Assembly (NCBI GenBank): GCA_045222555.1 | Contig: JBGUYY010000086.1 | Coordinates: 1 to 64,000, forward strand | Direction of reading: 5' to 3' | Length of the DNA stretch: 64,000 bases | DNA from: UBA1756 sp045222555 | GTDB lineage: Bacteria; Bacteroidota; Bacteroidia; Bacteroidales; WCHB1-69 | In this document: piece by piece, positions 1-9,700 of the stretch | Layout: each line of letters begins with the position of its first letter | Position numbering within the stretch: the first letter of the stretch is position 1 | Position numbers and translations under genes: made by a program | The notes under the pieces: model-generated | Seen by the model: the letters and a program-made list of their open reading frames with translations, nothing else | The model's database searches: none | Told to the model about the DNA's origin: nothing

Positions 1-121
1 TTTTCATGTTGTTATTTTGTTGATTGGTTGAACTGTTGATTGGTTGGGGGTTCTGTGCGCAAGCGGTCATGCCGACAAGAGCAAACAAAGCAGCGGCAAA
101 AAGGGTGAATGTTTTTTTCAT
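1..121 (-). CDS. Lipoprotein N-terminus (partial, runs off the left edge)
   Basis: An ATG at 121 opens a frame that continues out of the window. The first 23 codons give a typical export signal: two lysines after Met, a hydrophobic stretch, then MTACAQ, which could be a lipobox with Cys21 or a signal peptidase I site after the Ala. Codons about 25-38 are rich in Asn, Gln and Ser and are encoded by a degenerate TTGAACTGTTGA-like repeat. It starts 26 bp after the aldehyde dehydrogenase stop, so it may be the last gene of that minus-strand series. Function cannot be told from 40 residues. Confidence 0.6.
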   Translation of the reverse strand, partial: MKKTFTLFAAALFALVGMTACAQNPQPINSSTNQQNNNMK

Positions 122-147
122 ATTGATGGAAATTGAATGGTTATCCT

Positions 148-1563
148 TTATCGCTCAAAAATCCTTAGGATTTTCATCTTTTTATCCCCCGACTTGCCGC
201 CATAGGGATGCTCTCGCAGCGGCAGGTTGAGGCACGTGCGGCCTTTGAGTACGGTCTGCGGATGGGTGAACTCGCGGAAGCCCCACTCGCCGTGGTAGGC
301 GCCCATGCCCGAATGCCCCGTACCATTGAAAGGCACTCCCTTCACCATCATGTGGATACACACTTCGTTGATGCAACCACCACCAAACTGCTGGGTGCGC
401 ATGACACGGTTGGCCCATCGCATATTTTTGGTAAACAAATACATTGCCAATGGATGCTCGCGGTCGGCGATGGTTTCCATCAAGGCATCCACCTCCGCAT
501 CGGGGAAAGGCACCACGGGCAGCAGCGGACAGAACAGCTCGTGCTGCACAATAGGCTCTTCGATACCCACAGGGTAGATAAGGGTGGGAGCATAGCGGCG
601 GCTCTCCTTGTCGCCAACTCCGCCGAAAACGATGCGGTCGCGGTACTCATCAGCCAAACGGGCGCATTTGTCGTAGGCCCCTTCGGTAATAAGCTTGGGG
701 TATTCGGGATTGGTTTCAGCATGTTCCCCGATCTGGGCTACAAAAGCTTTTTTCAGTTCCTCCAAGAAGGGCTCCGCCACCTCTTCAGCTACAGCTATCT
801 GGTTGATATTGATGCAGATCTGGCCGGCATTACAAAGCTTAAAGAAGGCGATCTTGCGGGCGGCATCCTTCAGGTCGGCATCTTTGCGCACCACGCACCA
901 GTTGCCTGTCTCGCCACCGAGTTCCAACGCCACGGGGGTGAGGTTCTTGGCGGCTTCCGTCAGCACATGCTTGCCCACCGCAGGCGAGCCGGTATAGAAA
1001 ATCTTGTCGAAACGCTGCGCGAGACACATATCAGCCACATCGTGTCCGCCATCAATAAGGGTGACATATTCCGGCGGGAACACCTCCGCAAAGAAGCGTT
1101 GGAGCGCCGCCGTGCTGGCCGCCGACTTGCTGCTGGCCTTGATGACCGCCGTGTTGCCGCCACACATCGCCGCCGCCACCACCCCGATGGTGAGCAAAAT
1201 GGGGAAGTTGAACGGACTGATAACCAACGACACACCGTAGGGCATCTTATAGACTTTGGTCACCATGCTGGGGAAACACATGAAACCGCTGAAATGGCAC
1301 TCCGGACGCGCCCACCGGCGCAATCCTCTTATCATCTCATTGATTTCCACGATGATAGGACCAATATCGCACAGGTATGCCTCCACCTGACTCCGTCCCA
1401 AATCCTCGGCCAGTGCATCCTCAAACTCCTTCTCATGAGCGATGACCGCCGCTTTCAACTTCTTGAGCTGCTGGATGCGCCACTTTATCGGAAGTGTGGC
1501 ACCCGTGCGGAAGAACTTTCGCTGCGCCGCCACGATATTGCTGATTTCGGTTTCTGTGAACAT
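148..1563 (-). CDS. NAD(P)-dependent aldehyde dehydrogenase, class-3-like
   Basis: The 471-residue protein oxidises an aldehyde to the acid (family function). The substrate is not readable. Visible family features are SPFNFP around Asn119, the cofactor-loop motif FTGSPAVGK near 190-198, the general-base Glu214 in ELGG and the catalytic Cys250 in NAGQIC. Length and motif spacing fit the short membrane-associated or coniferyl-type class 3 enzymes rather than the 500-residue class 1/2 type. It lies downstream of an iron alcohol dehydrogenase on the same strand, so the two may interconvert an alcohol, an aldehyde and an acid. The 166-bp gap upstream is filled with simple repeats. Confidence 0.93.
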   Translation of the reverse strand: MFTETEISNIVAAQRKFFRTGATLPIKWRIQQLKKLKAAVIAHEKEFEDALAEDLGRSQVEAYLCDIGPIIVEINEMIRGLRRWARPECHFSGFMCFPSMVTKVYKMPYGVSLVISPFNFPILLTIGVVAAAMCGGNTAVIKASSKSAASTAALQRFFAEVFPPEYVTLIDGGHDVADMCLAQRFDKIFYTGSPAVGKHVLTEAAKNLTPVALELGGETGNWCVVRKDADLKDAARKIAFFKLCNAGQICININQIAVAEEVAEPFLEELKKAFVAQIGEHAETNPEYPKLITEGAYDKCARLADEYRDRIVFGGVGDKESRRYAPTLIYPVGIEEPIVQHELFCPLLPVVPFPDAEVDALMETIADREHPLAMYLFTKNMRWANRVMRTQQFGGGCINEVCIHMMVKGVPFNGTGHSGMGAYHGEWGFREFTHPQTVLKGRTCLNLPLREHPYGGKSGDKKMKILRIFER

Positions 1564-1565
1564 GG

Positions 1566-1612
1566 TTGAAGTTGTTGAATTGTTGAACTGTTGAGTTGTT
1601 GAATTGTTTGTT
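1566..1612. repeat. Degenerate TTGAAYTGTTGA repeat
   Basis: About 47 bp just upstream of the aldehyde dehydrogenase start consist of imperfect repeats of GTTGAATTGTTGAACTG type. A similar stretch is found at 13-50, inside the beginning of the edge lipoprotein gene. No hairpin is evident. Confidence 0.7.
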
Positions 1613-1642
1613 AGGGAGTTAAAAAGGCATTTGGATTCTTAG

Positions 1643-1768
1643 TTTTCCATTTTCAGTTTTCCATTTTCAGTTTTCCATTTTCAGTTTTCCGTTTTCCATT
1701 TTCCGTTTTCAGTTTTCAGTTTTCAGTTTTCAATTTTCAATTTTCAGTTTTCCGTTTTCCGTTTTCAG
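1643..1768. repeat. Array of 18 heptamers, TTTTCNN
   Basis: Eighteen consecutive 7-bp units (TTTTCCA, TTTTCAG, TTTTCCG or TTTTCAA) run without interruption. On the minus strand they read as GAAAA-type units. The array overlaps the 3' end of the alcohol dehydrogenase gene, encodes its last dozen residues and supplies its TGA stop at 1730-1732. Shorter tracts of the same kind occur near 11438-11465, 34494-34530 and 48191-48212. Confidence 0.9.
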
Positions 1769-2959
1769 TTTCTCCAGCACCTTCCGGATGTCCTCGTTGC
1801 TGAAGGTCATGGGGGATGAGTAGTTGATGGAGTCTTTGGCAATCATATGGGTAAGTTCTTCAAAATCACCCTCTTTAATAGGAGCAGAAAGGTTGGCCAT
1901 GCCACACTCGTGAATCAGCTGGGCCACGGCTTGCAGAAAACGGTCGGCGGCATCGGCATCGCCAGTGCTTTCGTCGGCGAGCTGGCAGTAGCGTGCCAGC
2001 ATGGCGTACCGCGCCCGACAGACCTCTTTCTGATACTCCAACACGGGCATCATCATCAAGGTAATAGCCTGTCCGTGAGGAACATGGTACTTGGCGCCGA
2101 TGCTATGGGCGAAGGCATGTACGTAGCCGGCCAGCTGCGTATTGATGGCGTTGCCGCCGTACATGGCAGCGCGGCACATTGCCAGCCGCGACTCGATGTT
2201 TTCGGGCTCTTTCATCACGATGGGGAGGTGTTGAAAGATCAGCCGCACCCCCTCTTGGGAGAGCCGCATATTCTCTTCATCCATTTCCACATCGCTCACC
2301 GCACCTTCCACCACATGGCTGAGGGCATCCATACCGCAGGCGGCCGTCACCTGACGGGGTGCGTGAATTGTGAGTTCGCTGTCGAGAATCACATGGGTGA
2401 CGTTGAGACCTATCAGCACGGTGGAGCCTTTCACGCCATGGGCATTGGTCACCACAGCGCCAACGGTTATTTCAGCACCCGTGCCGGCAGTGGAGGGCAC
2501 CGAAATCATCGGCAAGGTCTTTCCCGGCACGGCCAGAAATTTGAGCAACAATGCTTTAGTATGGATATGCAGCAGCTTCACTCCGGCAACAATCATCTTG
2601 CAGGTGTCGAGCACCGAGCCGCCTCCCAAGGCGATTACGCACTCAGCCCGACAGGTCATTGCCGCTTGGCGGCCCGCGTCAACCAGGGCGATAGTGGGTT
2701 CGGAGTTGATGTCGGCAAACAGGGTGCAGCCCACGCCGGCGGCCTGCAGCGACTGCATGATGGCCTGCTCGTAGCCCAACTGCTGAAGGGTCCTGTCGGT
2801 CACCAGCAACACCTGCTTGTAGCCACACTGCCGGCAAATCTCCCCGATCTGCGCCCTCGACTGGTGGCCTTCCACCACCTGCGGTTTGGGCAGCGGCACA
2901 TGGTGAATCACCTTTCCCGGCAACTTGTGTATCTGCTTCCTGAAACGATAGGTATCCAT
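1730..2959 (-). CDS. Iron-containing alcohol dehydrogenase
   Basis: A 409-residue group III alcohol dehydrogenase that reduces an aldehyde or oxidises an alcohol with NAD(P). GGGS at 112-115 is the cofactor motif. Asp211 and His215 (DALSH), His281 and His295 (PHG) match the four metal ligands of the FucO family, and His285 matches the conserved active-site His. It starts 13 bp after the rimM stop, which suggests transcription with the lpxD-lpxC-rimM set. The last 12 or so residues, rich in Lys, Glu and Asn, come from the heptamer array and are probably not part of the fold. The natural substrate is unknown. Confidence 0.93.
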   Translation of the reverse strand: MDTYRFRKQIHKLPGKVIHHVPLPKPQVVEGHQSRAQIGEICRQCGYKQVLLVTDRTLQQLGYEQAIMQSLQAAGVGCTLFADINSEPTIALVDAGRQAAMTCRAECVIALGGGSVLDTCKMIVAGVKLLHIHTKALLLKFLAVPGKTLPMISVPSTAGTGAEITVGAVVTNAHGVKGSTVLIGLNVTHVILDSELTIHAPRQVTAACGMDALSHVVEGAVSDVEMDEENMRLSQEGVRLIFQHLPIVMKEPENIESRLAMCRAAMYGGNAINTQLAGYVHAFAHSIGAKYHVPHGQAITLMMMPVLEYQKEVCRARYAMLARYCQLADESTGDADAADRFLQAVAQLIHECGMANLSAPIKEGDFEELTHMIAKDSINYSSPMTFSNEDIRKVLEKLKTENGKLKIEN

Positions 2960-2972
2960 AGAAAATTCTCCC

Positions 2973-3491
2973 CTACCCTTCCAAATAAATGTCTATCAGT
3001 CCCTCGGGAGCGGACACGCGCAAAATACGCTGCTCACGGTCCACCTCCTCGAAGATGTCGTCCACCGCAGGAATCAGAATTTCCTTCCCGTCCTTATCTA
3101 CCTGCATGATGGGCTGGTTGCTCACATCGATGAAGTCCTTACAAATGCCGATGTTGCCCTTTTCTTTATCAATTACTTGAAAACCAATTACTTCGTGATA
3201 ATAGAATTGATTACCCGTCAACGGCGGCAACTCACTGATCGGCAGATACATCTCCATTTTCACCAAAGATTTGGCCTCTTCGCCATCCACATCAGCAAAC
3301 TTCACCACGGCATTGTTGCCGCCCCGTAGCTCGATGCTGTCGATCATGTAGGGGATGTACTCGTCGCCCTCCAGCAGGAAAACCGCACGCAGGTTGGTGT
3401 ACTTTTCCGGCTCGTCGGTGTCGAGAAAAACCGTCAGTTCCCCTTTGTAGCCAAAGGGTTTGGTGATAAGGCCGAGGTAGAAATATTCCAT
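2973..3491 (-). CDS. rimM: Ribosome maturation factor RimM
   Basis: A 172-residue protein with the RimM N-terminal barrel (YLGLITKPFGYKGEL at the start) and the C-terminal PRC-barrel region (FYYHEVIGFQV near 105, ILIPAVDDI near 140). RimM binds ribosomal protein S19 and helps mature the head of the 30S subunit. The gene begins 3 bp after the lpxC stop. Pairing of rimM with lipid A genes is unusual compared with the rpsP-rimM-trmD-rplS operon of proteobacteria; none of those partners is in the window. Confidence 0.95.
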   Translation of the reverse strand: MEYFYLGLITKPFGYKGELTVFLDTDEPEKYTNLRAVFLLEGDEYIPYMIDSIELRGGNNAVVKFADVDGEEAKSLVKMEMYLPISELPPLTGNQFYYHEVIGFQVIDKEKGNIGICKDFIDVSNQPIMQVDKDGKEILIPAVDDIFEEVDREQRILRVSAPEGLIDIYLEG

Positions 3492-3494
3492 GGT

Positions 3495-4395
3495 TTATTG
3501 GTTGTTGGCAAGAAGCATTTTCACTAATTCGGTGTTGCCGAAATGTCCCGGGTGGGAGGCCACCACATGGCCTTTCAGCGGACGGCCCAGCAGGTACAGG
3601 TCGCCGACGAGGTCGAGCAGCTTGTGGCGGGCCGGCTCGTTGTCGTGGTGCAAATCTACATTGTTGAGGATGCCGTTCTCCGTCACCTTCAGGTCAGACT
3701 TATGGAAGAAAGCGGCCAGCTGGTCCAGCACCTCCTGCGGGGGCACCTGCGCCACAAAGACGATGGCGTTGTCCACATCGCCGCCGTGCGCCATGCCATG
3801 CTGGATGAGGAACAGCAGCTCGTGCAGAAACACGAACGTACGGCAGTTGTATAATTCGGGGACGAACTTTTTAATATCTTTAATCTCAGCATGTTGCGAA
3901 GCTAACACCTGTGTCCCGTAGTCCACCTCCACCTCGGCCTGGAAGTCGTCGGCTGGGGTGACTGTGATGGAAATCTGTTTCTCGGGATGGGTAAACGTCA
4001 CCGGCTCCTTCACGATGAAATACTCGCGTTCGGCATCCTGCTCCACGATGTTCACCTTCTGCAAGGCCTCCACATAGAGGCGCGAACTACCGTCGAGGAT
4101 GGGCGTTTCGCCAGCATCGATGTCGATGAGCACGTTGTCGATTTGCAGTCCGGCGAGGGCGGCCATCAGGTGCTCGATGGTACGCACCTCAGCCTCTCCC
4201 TCACGGATGGAGGTACCGCGGGAGGTGTCGAACACGTTGGTACCCAACGCCTTCACAGTAGGGGTGCCGGGCAGATCCACACGGCGGAACACGATGCCGT
4301 GGCCAGCGGGGGCGGGCAGGAAGGTCACCGTAACCTGTTTGCCGGTATGTAACCCTTTGCCAGAAAGGGAGATAGATGCGGAAATGGTAGTTTGT

Positions 4396-4403
<8 letters not shown>
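3495..4403 (-). CDS. lpxC: UDP-3-O-acyl-N-acetylglucosamine deacetylase LpxC (not fused to FabZ)
   Basis: LpxC removes the acetyl group from UDP-3-O-acyl-GlcNAc, the committed step of lipid A synthesis, in the cytoplasm. The 302 residues carry the zinc ligands His78 (EHLMAAL), His260 and Asp264 (HKLLD) and the catalytic His287 (PGHFGN). The protein stops right after the LpxC domain with TAA at 3495-3497. Most Bacteroidota homologues continue into a FabZ dehydratase domain and reach about 460 residues, so this is the monofunctional form. The start overlaps the lpxD 3' end by 8 bp, which suggests translational coupling. Confidence 0.95.
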
Positions 4404-5421
<1,018 letters not shown>

Positions 5422-5435
5422 CTTAAAAAAATTTG

Positions 5436-5444
5436 GCAAAATTA
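5436..5444 (-). promoter_or_regulatory. Promoter -7 element of lpxD
   Basis: TAATTTTGC on the minus strand matches the Bacteroidota consensus TAnnTTTGC exactly. It ends 15 bp before the ATG at 5421 and lies across the alternative TTG start at 5439, which rules that start out. Confidence 0.7.
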
Positions 5445-5469
5445 CGTAATTTTACCCAAATAGCGGTTA

Positions 5470-5790
5470 TTAAATTTGAAAAAGAAAATGGAAGTCTGGC
5501 GGAGCTGCGGCCTTCGTACTTTTCAGAATGGTAGCCAACATATAGAGACCCTTCTCGGTGAAGGCTTTGGGCATAGAGGTTGAATGCTTTTGTCGTTCGA
5601 ACCGGTCGAAATTTTCGACCAGTTCATTTCTCTCCTGATTATCAAGCTCAAAGATGTACCCATCAGGAAATTTTTCTGGGTTGTTGCTTACCGCTTCATT
5701 GATGCGTTTGGTCTCCACACCGTACAGTTCGGCGACATCGCAGTCGAGGATTACCTGCTGGTTGCGCAGGGTGATGATTTTTTCTTCCAC
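5470..5790 (-). pseudogene. Truncated ORF6N-domain protein
   Basis: The first 90 or so residues match the ORF6N (KilA-N related) DNA-binding domain found in phage-type regulators: an ILDCDVAELYGVETKRIN segment, FPDGYIFEL, and AFTEKGLYMLATILKS. Full-length bacterial relatives continue for another 60-150 residues after ATILKS. Here the frame changes to an unrelated short tail (KAAAPPDF) and stops at 106 residues. I read it as a remnant cut by a rearrangement near 5510, just upstream of the lpxD promoter. A DNA-binding role might survive but cannot be assumed. Confidence 0.65.
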
Positions 5791-5799
5791 GTTGGGAAC

Positions 5800-5828
5800 G
5801 TAGGGCTGTCATAATATGGTAGCCCTAC
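5800..5828. repeat. Inverted repeat, GTAGGGCT/AGCCCTAC
   Basis: Eight-base arms at 5800-5807 and 5821-5828 are perfect inverse complements around a 13-nt spacer that itself contains CAT-aat-ATG. It sits between the 3' end of the DUF2971 gene and the start of the ORF6N fragment. A second, weaker one (GTAGA...TCTAC with an AT-rich centre) occurs near 5891-5915. They may act as terminators or be relics of a small mobile repeat. Confidence 0.5.
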
Positions 5829-5913
5829 AAACGCAGGATTTGTACGGTGGGATGGTGGTGTTAATCAATAGGAATACATCTGTAGATACGTTATAATATA
5901 GTTCTACGATGCA

Positions 5914-6660
5914 CTATTTTATCCTGATTTTTACTGGCTTAAACTCCTTGTACAAATACGAATGACAGACTTCAATTTGACTGCCATATTGCTGCTTTAT
6001 GGCATTCTTTAAAAATGATACCATGTTAGGTTTTAGGTGAGGGTCAAGTGTGATACCCTCTATCAGACTGTCATTTTCTACCGTGTAAGACACTTTTATA
6101 CCTTCTTCCTTTGTATTTTTGTCTTTTACCACAATGATGCGATATTCATCTTCAAATTCATATGCTTTCCTCTTCAATAACAAAAGTCGTGCCCTAAAAT
6201 ATTGACTATTAATATTTTTATTGGACAATTCTGGCTCAAAGGGTATAGAAGACAAATTTTTAGTGATGTCATTGGTGTATTTATACTCAATCTTCCCAAT
6301 AAAAACAGTATAATTAGGGTGTTTTGCTGCATACTCCTTTATTACCTGAAGCAGTGCCTCTCTTTTGATTTTAAGCTGGACGCCAATTTCGCCATTGAGA
6401 TATGTATTCCAAAATGCTTCACTCGTGGAAGTGCCTGTAAAACAGGTGCAAAACACCCTATCCTTCCATGGAAACGACTTTTCTTCATACATTCCCTCAA
6501 TAAATCTTTTTTCAAAAGGATCTTTCCATTGCATTGGATTGGCAAACCAGAAATATTTGTTGTTCAATATATTTAAAGCATTTTCAATTGGCAAAAACTT
6601 ATGAATAAGCTTAGTTAATAAGAATTCCGATTCTTCTATATTGACATATTCAATTCCCAT
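5914..6660 (-). CDS. DUF2971 family protein
   Basis: A 248-residue protein with the features of DUF2971: an N-terminal HKFLPIENALNIL segment, YFWFANPMQWKDPFE near 38-52, CTCFTG near 72-77 followed by a Trp/Tyr-rich segment, and YRIIVV near 170. The family has no settled biochemical role; some members lie near phage-defence genes. The DNA is clearly more AT-rich than the flanking lipid A and surface-protein genes, which suggests acquisition by transfer. Neighbours are the truncated ORF6N gene downstream and the surface protein gene upstream on the same strand orientation. Confidence 0.75.
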   Translation of the reverse strand: MGIEYVNIEESEFLLTKLIHKFLPIENALNILNNKYFWFANPMQWKDPFEKRFIEGMYEEKSFPWKDRVFCTCFTGTSTSEAFWNTYLNGEIGVQLKIKREALLQVIKEYAAKHPNYTVFIGKIEYKYTNDITKNLSSIPFEPELSNKNINSQYFRARLLLLKRKAYEFEDEYRIIVVKDKNTKEEGIKVSYTVENDSLIEGITLDPHLKPNMVSFLKNAIKQQYGSQIEVCHSYLYKEFKPVKIRIK

Positions 6661-6712
6661 AGTACTTTCATTTATTATTAATTATATTCCTGATAATAGT
6701 GATTACCTTTTT

Positions 6713-9700
6713 TTAATCCCTCACACAACGGACAGAGTAACCGTAGTTAGTAGAGTTAGCGCTGCTACCGCGGTACACATTAGCACGATTGTACCCTAAT
6801 TCGAAACGCAACACGTTGGAGGGAGCAGTAGTGCTCCAGAAAATAGCGTATGAGCCAAAATTACTGTAGCTGCCGCCATAGAAAGAGCCAGCAGGCAACG
6901 CACTGAAGCCTGTAGAGTTGTTCTGACTGGGCGAGTTTCCCACGGCGCAAGTACTTGTACTACTGTTCCAGCCGGTGGTGCTGGCCAACGCCTTGCCTAT
7001 ATTGGTACTGCTTGAATCGCACTGATACTGACTCTGGCTGCTCACATAGTCGGTGAGCTGGGTCCACTCTGCGTCGCTGGGCACGTGCCACCCCGTGGGG
7101 CAGATGCCCTGCACCCCGCTGGGATTGTCAGACGATGAGGCAGAGTTGCGCATCACCGCCTTCCAGTTGTACAGCAGGCCATAGGTGGTTTTGTTAGAGG
7201 AGCTGTTATCGGGATAGTACCAGTAGGCCACCGTGCTGGAATTGCTGCTGCCCTGCGAAATGGGGTTGCCGTTGGCGTACTTCGTGGTGCGAAGATTCTC
7301 TTTCATCCAACATTGGGTGCCAATCTTCACCGTGTGGTAGGTGTTGCCGTCGCGGTCGGTGAGATTGGAAGGACACCGCGTGAATTCAAATACGAGCTGT
7401 TCACCATACGTAGTTCCCAAAGAATTAGTCGCATACGCCTTTACATAATAGGTAGCACTTATTACAAGGTCAGGAAGTGTATCTTCGAAAGCACCTTCGC
7501 CAAATCCAGCAACTATATAGCTGTCGAATACCGTGGGATTTGGGTATCTGCTGTAACAGAAACCGCGCTCTGTCACCTCCAAACCACCATCAGAAGTTAC
7601 ATTGCCTTGACAAATACCATCAACATCCGCACTTATAGTTACTACTACAGGGGCGGTGTTCGCCAATGTGGTTACTTCCATCTGGTCACTATAGGCAATG
7701 CCCACGCTGTTGATGGCATACGCCCGCACATAGTAGGTGGTATTGGGCGTGAGTTCGGAAAGCGTGGTGGAGAAACTGCCAATGCCGCTCCCCAATGCCA
7801 CATACGAGTTGGAAATGGTGGGGTTGGGTGTGGTGGCGTAGCAAAGACCACGGGCAGTTACCTCGTAGGTACCCGCATCAGTTATATTGCCACCGCAAGT
7901 AAAGGAATAATAGGAAATGTTGGTAGCAGACACTGCCTCCACGGTGGGGACAAGGTACGGCAGGGTGGTAAAGGTGCGTTCCTCTCCATAGTCAGTGCCC
8001 ACGCTGTTGGTAGCGTATGCCCGTACATGGTATGTAGTATTGGAAACCAGACCTGTGAGTTCGCCTGTGAAAGCACCCACGCCTGTTCCGCCAGCAACAG
8101 TGTTGTCTTCAATGGTGGGATTTTCGGAAGTGCTGTAGCACAACCCTTTCGCTGTTACCGCCGCGCCGCCTGCGTAGGTCACTGCACCGCCGCAGGATGC
8201 GGAAGTCTGTGTAATATTGGTCACGTTGTTGGTGGTCACGCCCGGAGGCGTGGTGGAAGAAGTGAAAGAAGTTTCTTCGCCATATACCGTACCCACGATG
8301 TTGGTGGCGTATGCCCGTACATAGTATGTGGTGGTAGGTGCCAGCGTGGCAACAGTGGACTCAAATACACCGACAGTGGTACCATCGTTAGTATGGTCCC
8401 CCTCAATAGTAGGATTGTGCGACGTGCTGTAACAGAAACCCCGGGCAGAAAGCATTGCACCGCCGTTTGACACCACTTCGCCGTGGAAAGTGGCGGTGTG
8501 CGGCAGAATGTCAGTCACGGGACTTGTAGTTACAACGGGAGCAGTGGGCACCACAGTGGTGAAACTACGCACTTCTCCGTATGCAGTGCCAAGCGCATTG
8601 GTAGCGTATGCACGCACATAGTAAGTGGTTACAGAGTTTAGTCCGAGAATTGTGGTAATGAACTCGCCTGTACCCGTACCGTCTGTGGTCACATTGTCAG
8701 CTACTGTGGGAGCAGGGTTGGTGCTGCTGTAGCAGAGTCCGCGTGCCGTCACTGGCAGACCGCCATCGGTGAGCACATTGCCACCACAAACGGCACTGCT
8801 GGCCAATACGTCACTCACAGCGGAAGTGGTTACTACGGGCATTTCGCTGGCGAGGGTAGTGAAGTTTACCACTGCACCATAAGCCGTACCCACTTCGGTG
8901 GTAACGTAAGCACGCACATAGTAAGTAGTGCCAGCTGTCAGTCCCGAAAGCGTACTGATGAAGCTGCCGAGTGAATAACTGTCAGTGGTGACATTGTCAG
9001 CGATTGTGGGAACGATGGTTGTTCCGTAGCATACGCCAGCGGCCAAGATGCTGGAGCCACCATTGGCAACCACTTCGCCACCGCAAACAGCAGTAGTGTA
9101 AGAGATTTCACTTGCCGTTCCAGTGGTTACTGTGCCAAGCGTGGGATTCAATTGGAGATTTAGGTCTTCAATCACCTCCTGCAAACTGTCGATGGTGTGG
9201 TAGATTCCATTAAGGATATTCTGCAACTGCACATCAGAGATATAGTGAGCATCGTTCTCAAATGCAGACACTTGTGTCGGAATATTGGCTGCCTGCTGCA
9301 CAGTGGCGGCGGTCAGGTAGCCCGCATCGTTCTGGAATGAACTGACGTTGGTCGGCACTGTTGGAATAGTAGGTTTGTTTAGAATTTGCGCCGTACCGCT
9401 GGTAGCGTTCCAGTCGGCATTCACCTGTGCGGGAACCTGCGCTGCGGTAATATAGTTGGCATCGTTATAGAAATAGCTCACATTGGTGGGAATCGTCGGA
9501 ATGGCGCTGAGAGGTGCATAGTTGGCAAGGGTGACGTTCATCACCGACTGTGTCACATAATTCATATCGTTTTGGAACGAACTGACCGTCGTGGGAATGT
9601 TTGGAATCGTAGGTTTGTTCATTATCTGCGCGACACCGCTGGTGGCATTCCAGTCGGCGTTCACCTGTGAAGGGACCTGTGCCAATGTAATGTATCCTGC

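Noticed and set aside
1643..1768. Heptamer array considered as a CRISPR or origin repeat
   Set aside because: Units are 7 bp with no spacers and no cas genes; too short and regular for CRISPR, and no dnaA-type boxes or replication genes nearby.
208..3109. Frames of 453 and 420 codons on the plus strand opposite the aldehyde and alcohol dehydrogenase genes
   Set aside because: Same antisense codon-bias effect; no domains, and both cover well-supported enzymes.
9300..9700. Tail-fibre-like repeats taken as evidence for a prophage
   Set aside because: They are inside one signal-peptide-bearing surface protein with Fn3-like and FISUMP domains; no phage structural, lysis or integrase genes are present.
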